From Agrobacterium tumefaciens (lineage in GTDB: Bacteria > Pseudomonadota > Alphaproteobacteria > Rhizobiales > Rhizobiaceae), in contig CP048485.1 in NCBI GenBank assembly GCA_025560025.1, positions 2,193,501-2,257,500 of the forward strand: DNA of 64,000 nt, written 5' to 3'. Of this stretch, positions 7,769-17,237 are shown one piece after another. Position 1 is the first letter of the stretch; each line of letters begins with the position of its first letter. A program made the position numbers and the translations under genes. The notes beneath the pieces were generated by a model. It did not search any database and was not told the origin of the DNA. It saw only the letters and a list, made by a program, of their open reading frames with translations.

Positions 7769-10369
7769 ATGGCAGACAAGAGCGAAATCACACAGACCGA
7801 CCTCGCAGAATCCGCGGTTGAAAGCTTCTTTGCCAGAAACCGACCCTATCTGACCGCGATCGCCATCACACTGGTCTTCGTGATGATGACCTTCGCCATT
7901 TATCACCTGACGTCGGAAGTCCGCTATGACGATGTCATCGACGCGCTGACGCAGACCTCGACCTCCGCGGTCCTGCTCGCCATCGTCTTCACGGCGCTCA
8001 GCTTTTTCGCGCTGATACTCTACGACGCCAATGCCATCGAATATATCGGTCGCAAGCTGCCGTTTCCGCCCATGGCGGCAACCGCCTTTGCTGCCTACGC
8101 CATCGGCAATACCGCCGGTTTCGGACCCTTGAGCGGCGGCGCAATCCGCTTTCGCGCCTATTCGCGGCTTGGGCTTTCACCCGGCGAAATCGCCCGCGTC
8201 ATCGCCTTCGTCACCCTGTCCTTCGGGCTTGGTCTGCTTTCGGTCAGCGCCATCTCCACCTTCATCGTCGCACCGCGCATCGCCTCCATCATCGGCGTCG
8301 ATGCCCTGATCCTCAGAGGGGCCGCGCTGGCCGTCATCGCGGCGCTTGTCATTGCGGCCTATATCGGACGCAACGGCCACACGATCAAGCTTGGCGCCTG
8401 GCGTCTGCGCCTCCCGGACAGCCGCACCTCTTCCCGCCAGTTCCTCGTCTCGGCCTTTGATATCGCCGCCTCCGCCTCCGTGCTTTACGTGCTCCTGCCC
8501 GACACCCATCTCGGCTGGCCGACATTTTTCGCGATCTACGCCACCGCCGTCGGCCTCGGCGTCCTCAGCCATGTGCCGGCCGGTCTCGGCGTCTTCGAAA
8601 CCGTAATGGTCGCAGGGCTCGGCAACGCCATCAGCGTTGACCAGCTGCTCGGAAGCCTCGTGCTTTACCGCGTGATCTATCACGTCCTGCCGCTGGTGGT
8701 CGCCATTCTGGTGATGCTCGTTTCGGAGATGAAGCAGTTTGCGGCAAAGCCTGTTGTCTCCGACATCAGCCAGCTTGCCGTGCGCCTTGCCCCGCCGCTG
8801 CTATCAACCTTCGCGATGATCCTCGGCACCATGCTGATCTTCTCGAGCGTGACGCCAACGCCGGACAGCAATCTGGATTTCCTGTCCAATTTCGTGCCGC
8901 TGCCGATCATCGAGGCGGCGCATTTTCTCACCAGCATTCTCGGCCTCGTGCTCGTCGTCGCCTCGCGCGGCCTCGGACAGCGGCTGGACGGCGCCTGGTG
9001 GATCGCGCTGGTCGCCGCGTCGCTGGCGCTGGTTCTCTCCCTCCTCAAGGCCATCGCGGTTTTCGAAGCTGCCATTCTCGGTGTCTTCATCGCCGCCCTT
9101 GCCGCCAACATGCGCAGCTTCAATCGCCATGCCTCGCTGGTGAAACAGGCGCTGGGGCCAAGCTGGCTTGCGGCCATGGCGGTCATCGTCGCGGGCGCGG
9201 CAACCATTCTGCTCTTCGTCTATCGCGATACGGATTACAGTCAGACATTGTGGTGGCAGTTCGAATTCTCCGAGGAAGCGCCGCGCGGATTGCGCGCCCT
9301 TCTCGGCCTCGTGCTCGCCTCCTCCACAATCGCCATCTTCAGTCTCATGCGGCCGGTGGCCTACAGGCCGGACGCAATCGAGGCCGACGACGTGGCAAGC
9401 GCCACCGACATCGTGCTGAAACAGGACGCGGCCGACGCCAATCTGGTGCGTATGGGCGACAAGCACGTGATGTTCTCGGAAAGCGGCAATGCCTTCATCA
9501 TGTATGGTATTCAGGGCCGCTCCTGGATCGCCTTCGCCGATCCCGTCGGCGACGAGGAGGATTTCCCCGATCTGGTCTGGCAGTTCGTCGAAGCCGCGCG
9601 TTCGGCGGGCGCACGCGCCGCCTTTTACCAGATTTCGCCTTTCCTGCTCTCCCATTGCGCCGATGCGGGCCTGCGCGCCTTCAAGCTTGGGGAACTGGCG
9701 CTGGTCGATCTCACCGCCTTCGAGCTGAAGGGCGGCAAGCTTGCGACCCTTCGCCAGTCGCTGAGCCGCGGTGCCCGGGACGGGCTGAGCTTCGAGGTCG
9801 TCGAAAAGGCGCATGTGGCGGATATTCTGGACGAGCTGAAACAGGTCTCCGACAGCTGGCTTGCGCATCACAACACACGGGAAAAGCGCTTTTCGCTTGG
9901 CGCTTTCGAGCCGGATTACATCCTGTCGCAGCCCGTCGCCGTATTGCGCAAGGATGGAAAAATCACCGCTTTCGCCAATCTGATGGTAACGGACACGAAA
10001 AAGGAAGCCACCGTCGATCTCATGCGTTTTTCGCCGGATGCGCCGCGCGGCGCGATGGATTTTCTCTTCGTCAGCATCATGCAGCATCTGCGCGAGGCTG
10101 GATATGAAAGCTTCAACCTCGGCATGGCGCCCATGTCCGGCATGTCGAAGCGTGATGCGGCGCCGGTCTGGGACCGCATCGGCAGCACGCTGTTCGAACA
10201 CGGCGACCGTTTTTACAACTTCAAAGGCCTTCGCGCCTTCAAGGCGAAGTTCCACCCGAAATGGGAACCCCGTTACCTCGCCGTGCAAAACGGTGCGGAC
10301 GCCGCTCTGGCGTTGATGGATGCGACGGTTCTGATCAGCGGCGGCGTCAGAGGAGTGATCGGAAAATGA
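7769..10369 (+). CDS. lpiA: Lysyl-phosphatidylglycerol synthase / flippase (MprF/LpiA)
   Basis: Protein of 866 residues with the two-part MprF design. The N-terminal half is a polytopic flippase domain, with hydrophobic segments from about residue 30 to 530. The C-terminal half is the soluble aminoacyl-transferase domain (about 540-850), with motifs such as SFNLGMAPMSG near residue 785. The enzyme transfers lysine from Lys-tRNA to phosphatidylglycerol and flips the product, lowering surface negative charge; in rhizobia lpiA is known to be induced by low pH. The stop overlaps the start of acvB by 4 bp (ATGA), so the two are co-expressed. Length is normal for the family. Confidence 0.95.
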   Translation: MADKSEITQTDLAESAVESFFARNRPYLTAIAITLVFVMMTFAIYHLTSEVRYDDVIDALTQTSTSAVLLAIVFTALSFFALILYDANAIEYIGRKLPFPPMAATAFAAYAIGNTAGFGPLSGGAIRFRAYSRLGLSPGEIARVIAFVTLSFGLGLLSVSAISTFIVAPRIASIIGVDALILRGAALAVIAALVIAAYIGRNGHTIKLGAWRLRLPDSRTSSRQFLVSAFDIAASASVLYVLLPDTHLGWPTFFAIYATAVGLGVLSHVPAGLGVFETVMVAGLGNAISVDQLLGSLVLYRVIYHVLPLVVAILVMLVSEMKQFAAKPVVSDISQLAVRLAPPLLSTFAMILGTMLIFSSVTPTPDSNLDFLSNFVPLPIIEAAHFLTSILGLVLVVASRGLGQRLDGAWWIALVAASLALVLSLLKAIAVFEAAILGVFIAALAANMRSFNRHASLVKQALGPSWLAAMAVIVAGAATILLFVYRDTDYSQTLWWQFEFSEEAPRGLRALLGLVLASSTIAIFSLMRPVAYRPDAIEADDVASATDIVLKQDAADANLVRMGDKHVMFSESGNAFIMYGIQGRSWIAFADPVGDEEDFPDLVWQFVEAARSAGARAAFYQISPFLLSHCADAGLRAFKLGELALVDLTAFELKGGKLATLRQSLSRGARDGLSFEVVEKAHVADILDELKQVSDSWLAHHNTREKRFSLGAFEPDYILSQPVAVLRKDGKITAFANLMVTDTKKEATVDLMRFSPDAPRGAMDFLFVSIMQHLREAGYESFNLGMAPMSGMSKRDAAPVWDRIGSTLFEHGDRFYNFKGLRAFKAKFHPKWEPRYLAVQNGADAALALMDATVLISGGVRGVIGK

Positions 10370-11751
10370 GAAAACCCACCATCTTGAAGGCCGCGCTTGC
10401 CGCTTCCGCCCTGTTCGCTTCCTCGCTGTTCATGTCCAGCGCCGCCTTTGCGCAGGATAAGCCGGCCTATGAGACCGGCATGATCCCCTCCGAGCATATA
10501 ATGGTGCCGGATGGCGAAATTCTCGCCAGCGTCTTCCTGATTTCCGATGCTGACGGATGGACGCCTGCCGATGAGACCCGCGCCAAGGCGCTGGTGGAAA
10601 AAGGTGCCGCCGTGGTCGGTATCGATTTCAAGGAGTATCTGAAGGCGCTCGAGGCCGATGAGGACGAGTGCATCTATATGATCTCAGACATCGAGTCGCT
10701 CTCGCAGCAGATCCAGCGCACCGCCGGCACCAGCAGCTACCGCCAGCCCATCCTCACCGGCATCGGCAAGGGCGGAACGCTGGCGCTGGCAATGATTGCA
10801 CAGAGCCCGGTCTCCACCGTGCGGGAAGCCATCGCCGTCGACCCCAAAGCGGGCCTGCCGCTTGAAAAGATACTTTGCACTCCCGCCACCAAGGACAAGG
10901 TGGATGGTGAAACGGTCTATGGCCTGACCGACGGCCCGCTGCCTGCGCCCGTCAGCGTGCTGTTCACGCCCGCTGCGGACCAGAAGGGCCGCGATCACGT
11001 CAACGCGCTTGTGAAGCTGCATCCCGATATCGACGTGACGGATGTGACCGACAAGGCGGACGAGGTCCTGACCCAGACCCTGTCCGATCAGGTCGACGCC
11101 GCCGGCGATACCGACAGCCCGCTTGGCCTGCCGATCAAGGTTCTGGAAACAAGCCCTGTGATGGACACCATGGCGGTGATCTATTCCGGTGACGGCGGCT
11201 GGCGCGATCTCGATGAAGAAGTGGGCGGCGCATTGCAGAAGCAGGGCATACCCGTGATCGGTGTCGATGCCCTGCGTTATTTCTGGAAAGAAAAACAGCC
11301 ACAGGAAGTCGCAGGCGACCTCGCACGCATCATCGACACCTACCGCAAGGAATGGAAGGTTCGAAACGTTGTGCTGATCGGCTATTCCTTCGGTGCCGAT
11401 ATCATTCCGGCGACCTTCAACCTGCTGCCGGAACGCGCGAAATCGCATGTCGTACAGCTCACGCTCATGGGGCTGTCCACGGAGGTGGATTTCGAGATTT
11501 CCGTTCAGGGCTGGCTCGGCGTGGCCGGCGAAGGCAAGGGCGGCAAGACGGTTGACGACATCGCCAAGATCGATCCGAAACTGGTGCAGTGCATTTACGG
11601 CACGGAGGAAGAGGATGAAGACCCCTGCCCCGGCCTGAAGGCGAAGGGCGTGGAAACGCTCGGCATTGAAGGCGGCCACCATTTCGACGAGGATTACGAA
11701 GCGCTTGCCAACAGGATCGTGACATCGCTGAAGACCAGGCTTCCCAAATAA
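10366..11751 (+). CDS. acvB: AcvB virulence protein / lysyl-phosphatidylglycerol hydrolase
   Basis: Periplasmic protein of 461 residues. The ATG at 10366 is chosen because AGGAG lies 10 bases upstream, it overlaps the lpiA stop (ATGA), and it gives a clean signal peptide ending SAAFAQ near residue 29. The C-terminal half resembles VirJ and is an alpha/beta-hydrolase-like domain with the nucleophile elbow GYSFG (Ser341). The N-terminal half has the parallel position written GIGKGG, with lysine in place of serine, so it looks like a degenerate copy. In A. tumefaciens AcvB is needed for T-DNA transfer and is described as a hydrolase of lysyl-phosphatidylglycerol, which fits its coupling to lpiA. 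Confidence 0.93.
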   Translation: MRKPTILKAALAASALFASSLFMSSAAFAQDKPAYETGMIPSEHIMVPDGEILASVFLISDADGWTPADETRAKALVEKGAAVVGIDFKEYLKALEADEDECIYMISDIESLSQQIQRTAGTSSYRQPILTGIGKGGTLALAMIAQSPVSTVREAIAVDPKAGLPLEKILCTPATKDKVDGETVYGLTDGPLPAPVSVLFTPAADQKGRDHVNALVKLHPDIDVTDVTDKADEVLTQTLSDQVDAAGDTDSPLGLPIKVLETSPVMDTMAVIYSGDGGWRDLDEEVGGALQKQGIPVIGVDALRYFWKEKQPQEVAGDLARIIDTYRKEWKVRNVVLIGYSFGADIIPATFNLLPERAKSHVVQLTLMGLSTEVDFEISVQGWLGVAGEGKGGKTVDDIAKIDPKLVQCIYGTEEEDEDPCPGLKAKGVETLGIEGGHHFDEDYEALANRIVTSLKTRLPK

Positions 11752-11984
11752 ACTGACCAGACTGACTGCCCAGACTGGGGGCTTTCAGGCATCGCCGAAT
11801 GGCCGATGCGGTTCCAATACCTTGCCTGATGGTCCCCGCTTCGCGGCCATGCTTGCGGAATCGCTTAAAGTATTATTCAAAAGAAACCGGCCGGCGCTGG
11901 ATGTTCATGGTATTCCCGCAACCATGCTTCTGTTGATTGCCAACCATAGATTTATATTTCCCGACCGGTTCAGGGAGCCGCCGC

Positions 11985-13307
11985 ATGTCCACGTCAAAAA
12001 GAAAGACAAAAACACCAGTTCTCGTGGAACGGATCGATCAATTCGTCGGCCGGGTCAGGGAGGCGATGAAAAGCGACGACACCTTGCGAAACCGGAAAAT
12101 CCGCGATCTGTGGGATGCCGAGGTTCGCTACCATTTCGACAATGGCCGCACGGAAAAAACGCTTGAACTTTACATCATGAAATATCGCTATGCCCTGAAG
12201 GCTGAATTCGGCCCAAAGAGCACGCCGCTTGCCATCTGCAACATGAAAAAGCTGCGCGAGCGGCTGAACGCCTATATCGAGCGGGCGGACTATCCGAAAA
12301 CCGGCGTGGCGACATCCATTGTCGAAAAAATCGAACGGGCGGAATTCAACACCGCCGGTCGCAAGCCGACCGTTCTTCTACGCATCGCCGATTTCATTTC
12401 GGCGATGAACGGCATGGGTGCCAAAGAAGAGATGCAGGCTTTGTGGAACGCCGAAATCGACACCATGAAGGGCCGGGCGCAGACGACGATCATTTCCTAC
12501 ATCACGAAATATCGCAACGCCATCCGCGAAGCCTTCGGCGACGACCATCCGATGCTGAAGATCGCCACCGGCGATGCCGCCATGTATGAAGACGCCCGCC
12601 GGGTGAAGATGGAGAAGATCGCCAACAAGCATGGCGCACTGATCACCTTCGACAATTACCAGCAGGTTCTGAAGATTTGCGCCGATAAACTCCTGTCCGC
12701 CGATCCCCTCATGATCGGCATCGGCCTGATCGGCATGACGGGGCGACGCCCCTATGAGATTTTTACCCAGGCCGAGTTTTTCCCGGCGCCCTATGGCAAG
12801 GGCGTTTCCAAATGGAGCATCCTTTTCAACGGCCAGGCCAAGACGAAACAGGGCGAAGGAACGAAGTTCGGGATTACCTACGAAATTCCGGTTCTTGCCC
12901 GCTCCGCCACCATTCTGTCCGCCTATGAGCGCCTGCGCACGAGCGGGCAGGGAAAACTGTGGCACGGCATGTCGATCGACGATTTTTCGTCCGAAACCCG
13001 CCTGCTGCTGCGGGACACGGTCTTTAATCTGTTCGAGGATCTCTGGCCGCGGCAAGAACTTCCCAAGCCCTATGGCCTCAGACACCTATACGCCGAGGTG
13101 GCCTATCATAATTTCGCGCCGCCCCACGTCACCAAGAACAGCTATTTCGCCGCCATTCTCGGCCACAACAACAACGACCTCGAAACATCGCTATCCTATA
13201 TGACCTACACGCTGCCGGAAGATCGCGACGACGCGCTGGCACGGGCAAAGCGCACGAATGAACGGACATTGCAGCAAATGGCTGCCATCGCGCCCGTCTC
13301 CAGGTAA
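11985..13307 (+). CDS. telA: Telomere resolvase (protelomerase) TelA
   Basis: Protein of 440 residues that I recognise as a close relative of A. tumefaciens TelA (442 residues). It cuts replicated telomere junctions and rejoins them into covalently closed hairpin ends of the linear chromosome by tyrosine-recombinase chemistry. The start at 11985 follows AGGGAG. Catalytic residues visible in my numbering are Arg255 in the TGRRPYE motif, Arg366 in GLRHLYAE, His394 in LGHNNND and the nucleophile Tyr405 in LSYMTY; Arg255 and Tyr405 agree with published TelA numbering. The gene lies alone between acvB and a convergent transporter gene. Differences from C58 TelA appear to be scattered substitutions, as expected of an ortholog in another genomospecies. 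Confidence 0.96.
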   Translation: MSTSKRKTKTPVLVERIDQFVGRVREAMKSDDTLRNRKIRDLWDAEVRYHFDNGRTEKTLELYIMKYRYALKAEFGPKSTPLAICNMKKLRERLNAYIERADYPKTGVATSIVEKIERAEFNTAGRKPTVLLRIADFISAMNGMGAKEEMQALWNAEIDTMKGRAQTTIISYITKYRNAIREAFGDDHPMLKIATGDAAMYEDARRVKMEKIANKHGALITFDNYQQVLKICADKLLSADPLMIGIGLIGMTGRRPYEIFTQAEFFPAPYGKGVSKWSILFNGQAKTKQGEGTKFGITYEIPVLARSATILSAYERLRTSGQGKLWHGMSIDDFSSETRLLLRDTVFNLFEDLWPRQELPKPYGLRHLYAEVAYHNFAPPHVTKNSYFAAILGHNNNDLETSLSYMTYTLPEDRDDALARAKRTNERTLQQMAAIAPVSR

Positions 13308-13364
13308 AATCCCGTAGCGCGGCAGCCGGTCATCGGTAATGCGCGCTTGAGGCACTGTTTTCGC

Positions 13365-13402
13365 CCCTGCTGGCCGCAGGTTTCATCCCGCGGCCAGCAG
13401 GG
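13365..13402. terminator. Bidirectional terminator-like hairpin between telA and the transporter gene
   Basis: Perfect 13-bp stem CCCTGCTGGCCGC/GCGGCCAGCAGGG with a 12-nt loop, between two convergent genes and 6 bp from the transporter stop. No long T-run follows on either strand, so it may act as a processing or 3'-protecting structure as much as an intrinsic terminator. Confidence 0.7.
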
Positions 13403-13408
13403 TCTCCA

Positions 13409-14695
13409 TTAAGCTCGTCCGTCGTTGGACGTCCGGTAAAGCAGGGTCAGGACGGTCAGCGCCAGCCCCAGCAGCGCCACCGAGCCGAAAATGTAGAAGT
13501 TCCACTCAGGCGCCAGCCCCCGTTGCAGGACGAGGCCACCGATCATGGGACCGGCAATGCCGCCCAGCCGCCCGACTGCCAGCGAAAAGCCGAGACCCGT
13601 GCCACGAATATGGACGGGGTAAAGCCGTCCAACCAGAACATTGGCAAGAATCTGGGTTCCAATCGTTCCGGCACCGGCAAGGGCGACGAAGAAATAGAGA
13701 AGCGGCCCCTTGTTGACTGTCAGGGCCCAGATGGAGGCGGCACCGATGGCGAAGAGAACCGCCACGACCACCTTGACGTTCCCCTTGTCGGCAAAGCGTC
13801 CGCCCACGAGAATGCCGATCGCGGCCCCGACATTGAGCATGATCGAGAAGCTGAGTGCCGAGCTGATATCGTAGCCCATCTTGTTCATGATGGTGGGCAG
13901 CCAGTTGACCATGCCGAAGGTCAAGAGCAGCGAGCAAAAGTGAATGCCCCAGGCATTCAGTGTCGAAAGCAGCCGGCCTTCCGAGAACAGCGCACCAACG
14001 CCGCCCTTTTGAATTTTGGCATGTGGCACGATGCGTTGCAGGCCGTAGGTGTCGCAAATTCCGTCAGCTTCCGCCTGCCGGCCCTTGCTCGCCAGCCATT
14101 CCGGCGATTCAGGCAGGAACCGCATGAACAGCGGCAGAAGAATGAGCGGCAGGCCGCCGATCAGCATCAGCGGACGCCAGCCATAGCTTTCCAGAAGAAG
14201 GATGCCCATGAGGCCGGAAATGATGCCGCCGATAAGGTAGCCGAGGAACGACAGGGAATTTGCCTGCGCCCTGCGTTTGGGCGGCGAGAATTCCAGCACC
14301 AGTGCCGTCACCGTCGGCAGGAGAGCGCCGAGCCCCAGACCGGCGAGAAACCGCGTGATTTCAAAAGCGAGGAAGTTCGGCGTCATGGCCGAGGCGATCA
14401 TCATTGCTGAAAATCCGGCGAGGCTGATGAGAACGACCTTCCGGCGGCCGATGCGGTCCGCCATGGTGCCGGCGAATAATGCGCCGAGCAGCATGCCGAA
14501 CAGCGTCAGCGCCGCAGCCCGCCCAACCATGGCGGGATTGAGCGCCCATGCGCCTTCTTTCAGCAATGCCGGTGCAACCGCGCCGTAAACGACCAGATCG
14601 TACCCATCGAACATGATCATCAGACCGCATGTCGCGATGACGCCGGCCGGGTTCTTCGTCCGCACTGAAGCGGCGCTCATATAATTCGTGGACAT
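13409..14695 (-). CDS. graK: MFS aromatic-acid:H+ symporter, probable gamma-resorcylate transporter (GraK-like)
   Basis: Major facilitator protein of 428 residues from the ATG at 14695, which follows AAGGGAGG. It has about 12 hydrophobic segments, the AAHS-type first helix with DGYD (LMIMFDGYDLVVYG), and the family loop motif GTMADRIGRRKV between helices 2 and 3. AAHS members import aromatic acids with protons. It is the last gene of the gra-type cluster on the same strand, about 220 bp after the YciI-like gene. It may have its own promoter, since that gap holds a palindrome. The match in order to the graRDAFCBEK cluster of Rhizobium sp. MTP-10005 is from memory. Confidence 0.85.
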   Translation of the reverse strand: MSTNYMSAASVRTKNPAGVIATCGLMIMFDGYDLVVYGAVAPALLKEGAWALNPAMVGRAAALTLFGMLLGALFAGTMADRIGRRKVVLISLAGFSAMMIASAMTPNFLAFEITRFLAGLGLGALLPTVTALVLEFSPPKRRAQANSLSFLGYLIGGIISGLMGILLLESYGWRPLMLIGGLPLILLPLFMRFLPESPEWLASKGRQAEADGICDTYGLQRIVPHAKIQKGGVGALFSEGRLLSTLNAWGIHFCSLLLTFGMVNWLPTIMNKMGYDISSALSFSIMLNVGAAIGILVGGRFADKGNVKVVVAVLFAIGAASIWALTVNKGPLLYFFVALAGAGTIGTQILANVLVGRLYPVHIRGTGLGFSLAVGRLGGIAGPMIGGLVLQRGLAPEWNFYIFGSVALLGLALTVLTLLYRTSNDGRA

Positions 14696-14857
14696 ATTCC
14701 TCCCTTTCACGCATGACCGCGCCATCCGGAATGGATCGGCGTCTTCCCGTTCTTGCGATTGCTCCGTGGGTACCCGGCTTGCTCCACCCTGATGTGTGTC
14801 CCGCTCCTGTCAAGACACCTATCGCCGATATCACCCGTCTTCGATTAAATGTTGCGT

Positions 14858-14872
14858 TTGCAAAAATTGCAA
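14858..14872. promoter_or_regulatory. Candidate operator upstream of graK
   Basis: TTGCAA-AAA-TTGCAA is a perfect palindromic pair, 163 bp upstream of the transporter start. Its core resembles the TTTGCAA element of the graR-graD intergenic palindrome, so it could be a second site for the same regulator. This is sequence resemblance only. Confidence 0.35.
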
Positions 14873-14915
14873 TTGAAATATTAACGCCCATTAGCTGCCA
14901 TGACTGACGTGGGTT

Positions 14916-15254
14916 TCAGTCGCGCTGGAGCCCTGAAATCCTCGATAGCGTCGGCGTCCAGTTCAAAATACGGATGCGGTTATAGACGCCGTGGATGACA
15001 AAAGGATCGGCGTCGCTGAAAGCAATCACATCCTCGATGCAGAGAGCTTCGGCAATGATGAGGGCGGCTGCAGAACCGCCGCTCTCAGCCTGCATCGGCC
15101 CGGATGCAAGAATTCTGAACCCTTGCGGCAAACCGACCTCGTTACGCAAATGAGCCTTGTGGGCATCCATCTGCGTCGCCCGTTGCTCCACGGCAGCGGG
15201 ATCGCTTTCGGCAAAACGTACGTAAAACCTCGGACGATCACTCGCGCCGGTCAT
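14916..15254 (-). CDS. graE: YciI-like protein of the gamma-resorcylate cluster (GraE-like)
   Basis: Protein of 112 residues with the YCII ferredoxin-like fold pattern. It has an N-terminal beta strand (RPRFYVRFAES), the segment RATQMDAHKAHLR with the conserved histidine, and the downstream ASGPMQ and DADPFVIHGVY motifs. YciI proteins are small proposed dehydratase or hydrolase-like enzymes often found in aromatic catabolic operons. Its start overlaps the stop of the dioxygenase gene by 4 bp, implying co-translation. Its precise step is unknown. The symbol is by position in the cluster. Confidence 0.75.
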   Translation of the reverse strand: MTGASDRPRFYVRFAESDPAAVEQRATQMDAHKAHLRNEVGLPQGFRILASGPMQAESGGSAAALIIAEALCIEDVIAFSDADPFVIHGVYNRIRILNWTPTLSRISGLQRD

Positions 15255-16138
15255 CTGGCGAGCACGAAATCGTGGTTCACCGACCAGAACCAGTCGCCGG
15301 TGAAACCCAGATCCCCAGCCTTTTCCGCATCTTCCACTCGCTGGAAATCGGCCAGCAAGCTTTCCTTCACGCCGAAAACCGCGTCCGAACGGATATAGGG
15401 ATCATCGGGGTCGAAAATATGGGTGACAAGCGTGGTGAAGCCCTGCGCCGAAACGATATAGTGCAGATGCGCCGGCCGGTAGGGATGACGCCCCATGGCC
15501 CGTAGCAACTGCCCGACAGGGCCGTCATCCGGTATCGGGTAATATTTCGGTTTGGTGGCGCGGAACCAGTAGCGCCCGTCCTCGCCGGTGATGAAGACGC
15601 CGCGCAGGTTGAAATCGGGCTGAATGCCCTTTTGCTGCACGTCGTAGAAACCTTCATCATTGGCCTGCCAGACATCGATGCGCGCACCTGCGACCGGCGC
15701 CCCGTCAGTATCCAGAATGAGGCCGGTCACCACCATATCCTCGCCCTTGCCATCAAGGCAGATATTGGCACCCATCGGCATTTCCGGCGCATCGGCCACA
15801 TGAAAAGGCCCAAGAACGGTGGATTCGGACGCGCCGCTGGGCTTGCGGTGATTGATGGCGTCGACCAGCATGGAAACGCCGAGAATATCGGAGAACAGGA
15901 TCCACTCCTGCCGCCATTCATTGCAGATCTGGCCAACCTCGGTCAGAAAATGGATGGCCTTCATCCACTCTTCCTCGGTCGGTTCGATCTCTTTCACCGC
16001 CTCATGAAGCTTTCGGGTGACAACCGCCATGATCTCCTTGAGACGCGGATCGTCACAGTCCCGCATACGGGCAATCACGGTCTCGGCCGACCGTTCCTCG
16101 ACGAAATAACCGTCGTCACCGGTCGTTTTCATATCCAT
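15251..16138 (-). CDS. graB: Hydroxyquinol 1,2-dioxygenase (intradiol)
   Basis: Protein of 295 residues with an N-terminal helical dimerisation domain (about 1-105) and a C-terminal intradiol dioxygenase beta-sandwich. The non-heme Fe(III) ligands are visible as Tyr165 (EGFYDVQ), Tyr200 or 199 (YYPIPDDGPVG), and His224 and His226 (RPAHLHY). The family opens hydroxyquinol (1,2,4-trihydroxybenzene) to maleylacetate. Catechol 1,2-dioxygenase is the alternative, but the neighbours maleylacetate reductase and resorcinol hydroxylase make hydroxyquinol the likely substrate. Confidence 0.92.
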   Translation of the reverse strand: MDMKTTGDDGYFVEERSAETVIARMRDCDDPRLKEIMAVVTRKLHEAVKEIEPTEEEWMKAIHFLTEVGQICNEWRQEWILFSDILGVSMLVDAINHRKPSGASESTVLGPFHVADAPEMPMGANICLDGKGEDMVVTGLILDTDGAPVAGARIDVWQANDEGFYDVQQKGIQPDFNLRGVFITGEDGRYWFRATKPKYYPIPDDGPVGQLLRAMGRHPYRPAHLHYIVSAQGFTTLVTHIFDPDDPYIRSDAVFGVKESLLADFQRVEDAEKAGDLGFTGDWFWSVNHDFVLAR

Positions 16139-16178
16139 AATCTTCTCCTCCCATCATTGCCGCGCCCTGTTTGCCGGA

Positions 16179-17234
16179 TCACTCCGGCCGCGCACCATCG
16201 AAGGCGCGTTGCAACAGGGTGCGGATCGCGGTTCTTTCGATTGGCCGCGGGCACCAGTAAGGATTGGCCGTTGCAAGCTCGGCCATGGGGTCGAGATCGT
16301 CCGGCCGCACGCCAAGGGCTGCGAGGCTGGCCGGCGCGCCGAGCCGGGCGGCGAAGTCGTAAAGCCCCGCTCCCGCCCTGCCACCAACCAGTGCCGCCAG
16401 CGGCGCCAGGAGATCCGGCACCGCCTCTTCCACATAGGCGATGGTGTGCGGCAGCAGCACCGCATGGGTTTCCGCATGCGGCAGATCGAGACTGCCGCCA
16501 AGCGTGTGGCAAAGCTTGTGATGCAGCGACATGCCGACGGCACCCAGCACCGTGCCGCATAGCCATGCCCCATAAAGCGCGCCTTCACGCGAACCGATAT
16601 CCTGCGGCGCAGCCTTCACACCGGGAAGCGCCTCGACCATCGCCCGCAGCCCTTCCACCGCCATCAGGCTGGCGATGGGATTGCGATCCCGAGCATAAAG
16701 GGCCTCGGCCGCATGGGCCATGGCGTTCAGCCCGCTCGTCATGCTGATGGCAACCGGAAGGCCTAGTGTCAGTTCCGCATCGTAAATCACCACTTCCGGC
16801 AGGATTTCCGGCCCGCGCATGGTGGTCTTCACGCCATTTTCCGTCTGGCCGAGAATGGGCGTCACCTCCGAGCCGGCATAGGTCGTCGGAATGACGATCT
16901 GTGCCGCATCGGTGCGCAAGGCGATCGCCTTGCCAAGGCCAGTGGTAGAGCCGCCGCCGAGCGACAGGACACAATCCGCACCGGCGGCGCGATAAGCATC
17001 GACCGCCCTTTTCGTCACCTCGACCGGCGTGTGCATCGCCGCATCGGAGAAGACGCCGGCGGCAAGCCGGCCAAGCCGGGCCGCCAAAGCCTCCGCATCC
17101 CCCTTCTGCTGCGGCGTGGAAAGCACCAGCGCCCGAGACAGGCCAAGGCGGCGGATTTCCTCCGCCACGCCCACCGAACTACCCGCGCCGAAGACGATGC
17201 GGGCCGGGGCCGCCATATAGACGAAGGGCTGCAT
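16179..17234 (-). CDS. graC: Maleylacetate reductase
   Basis: Protein of 351 residues of the iron-type alcohol dehydrogenase superfamily. It has the NAD(P)H-binding loop LSLGGGSTTGLGKAIA near residues 91-105, the TTYAGSEVT segment and two later histidine clusters (LCHTLGGSLDLPHAETHAVLLPH) that correspond to metal/substrate positions. The enzyme reduces maleylacetate to 3-oxoadipate, feeding the beta-ketoadipate pathway. It starts 3 bp after the decarboxylase gene and precedes the dioxygenase gene, so it sits inside the operon. Length is normal. Confidence 0.93.
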   Translation of the reverse strand: MQPFVYMAAPARIVFGAGSSVGVAEEIRRLGLSRALVLSTPQQKGDAEALAARLGRLAAGVFSDAAMHTPVEVTKRAVDAYRAAGADCVLSLGGGSTTGLGKAIALRTDAAQIVIPTTYAGSEVTPILGQTENGVKTTMRGPEILPEVVIYDAELTLGLPVAISMTSGLNAMAHAAEALYARDRNPIASLMAVEGLRAMVEALPGVKAAPQDIGSREGALYGAWLCGTVLGAVGMSLHHKLCHTLGGSLDLPHAETHAVLLPHTIAYVEEAVPDLLAPLAALVGGRAGAGLYDFAARLGAPASLAALGVRPDDLDPMAELATANPYWCPRPIERTAIRTLLQRAFDGARPE

Positions 17235-17237
17235 GGC

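Noticed and set aside
11985..13307. Phage or integrative-element tyrosine integrase
   Set aside because: The sequence is TelA by its whole length and lies in its usual chromosomal place next to acvB; no attachment-site duplication or phage genes are nearby.
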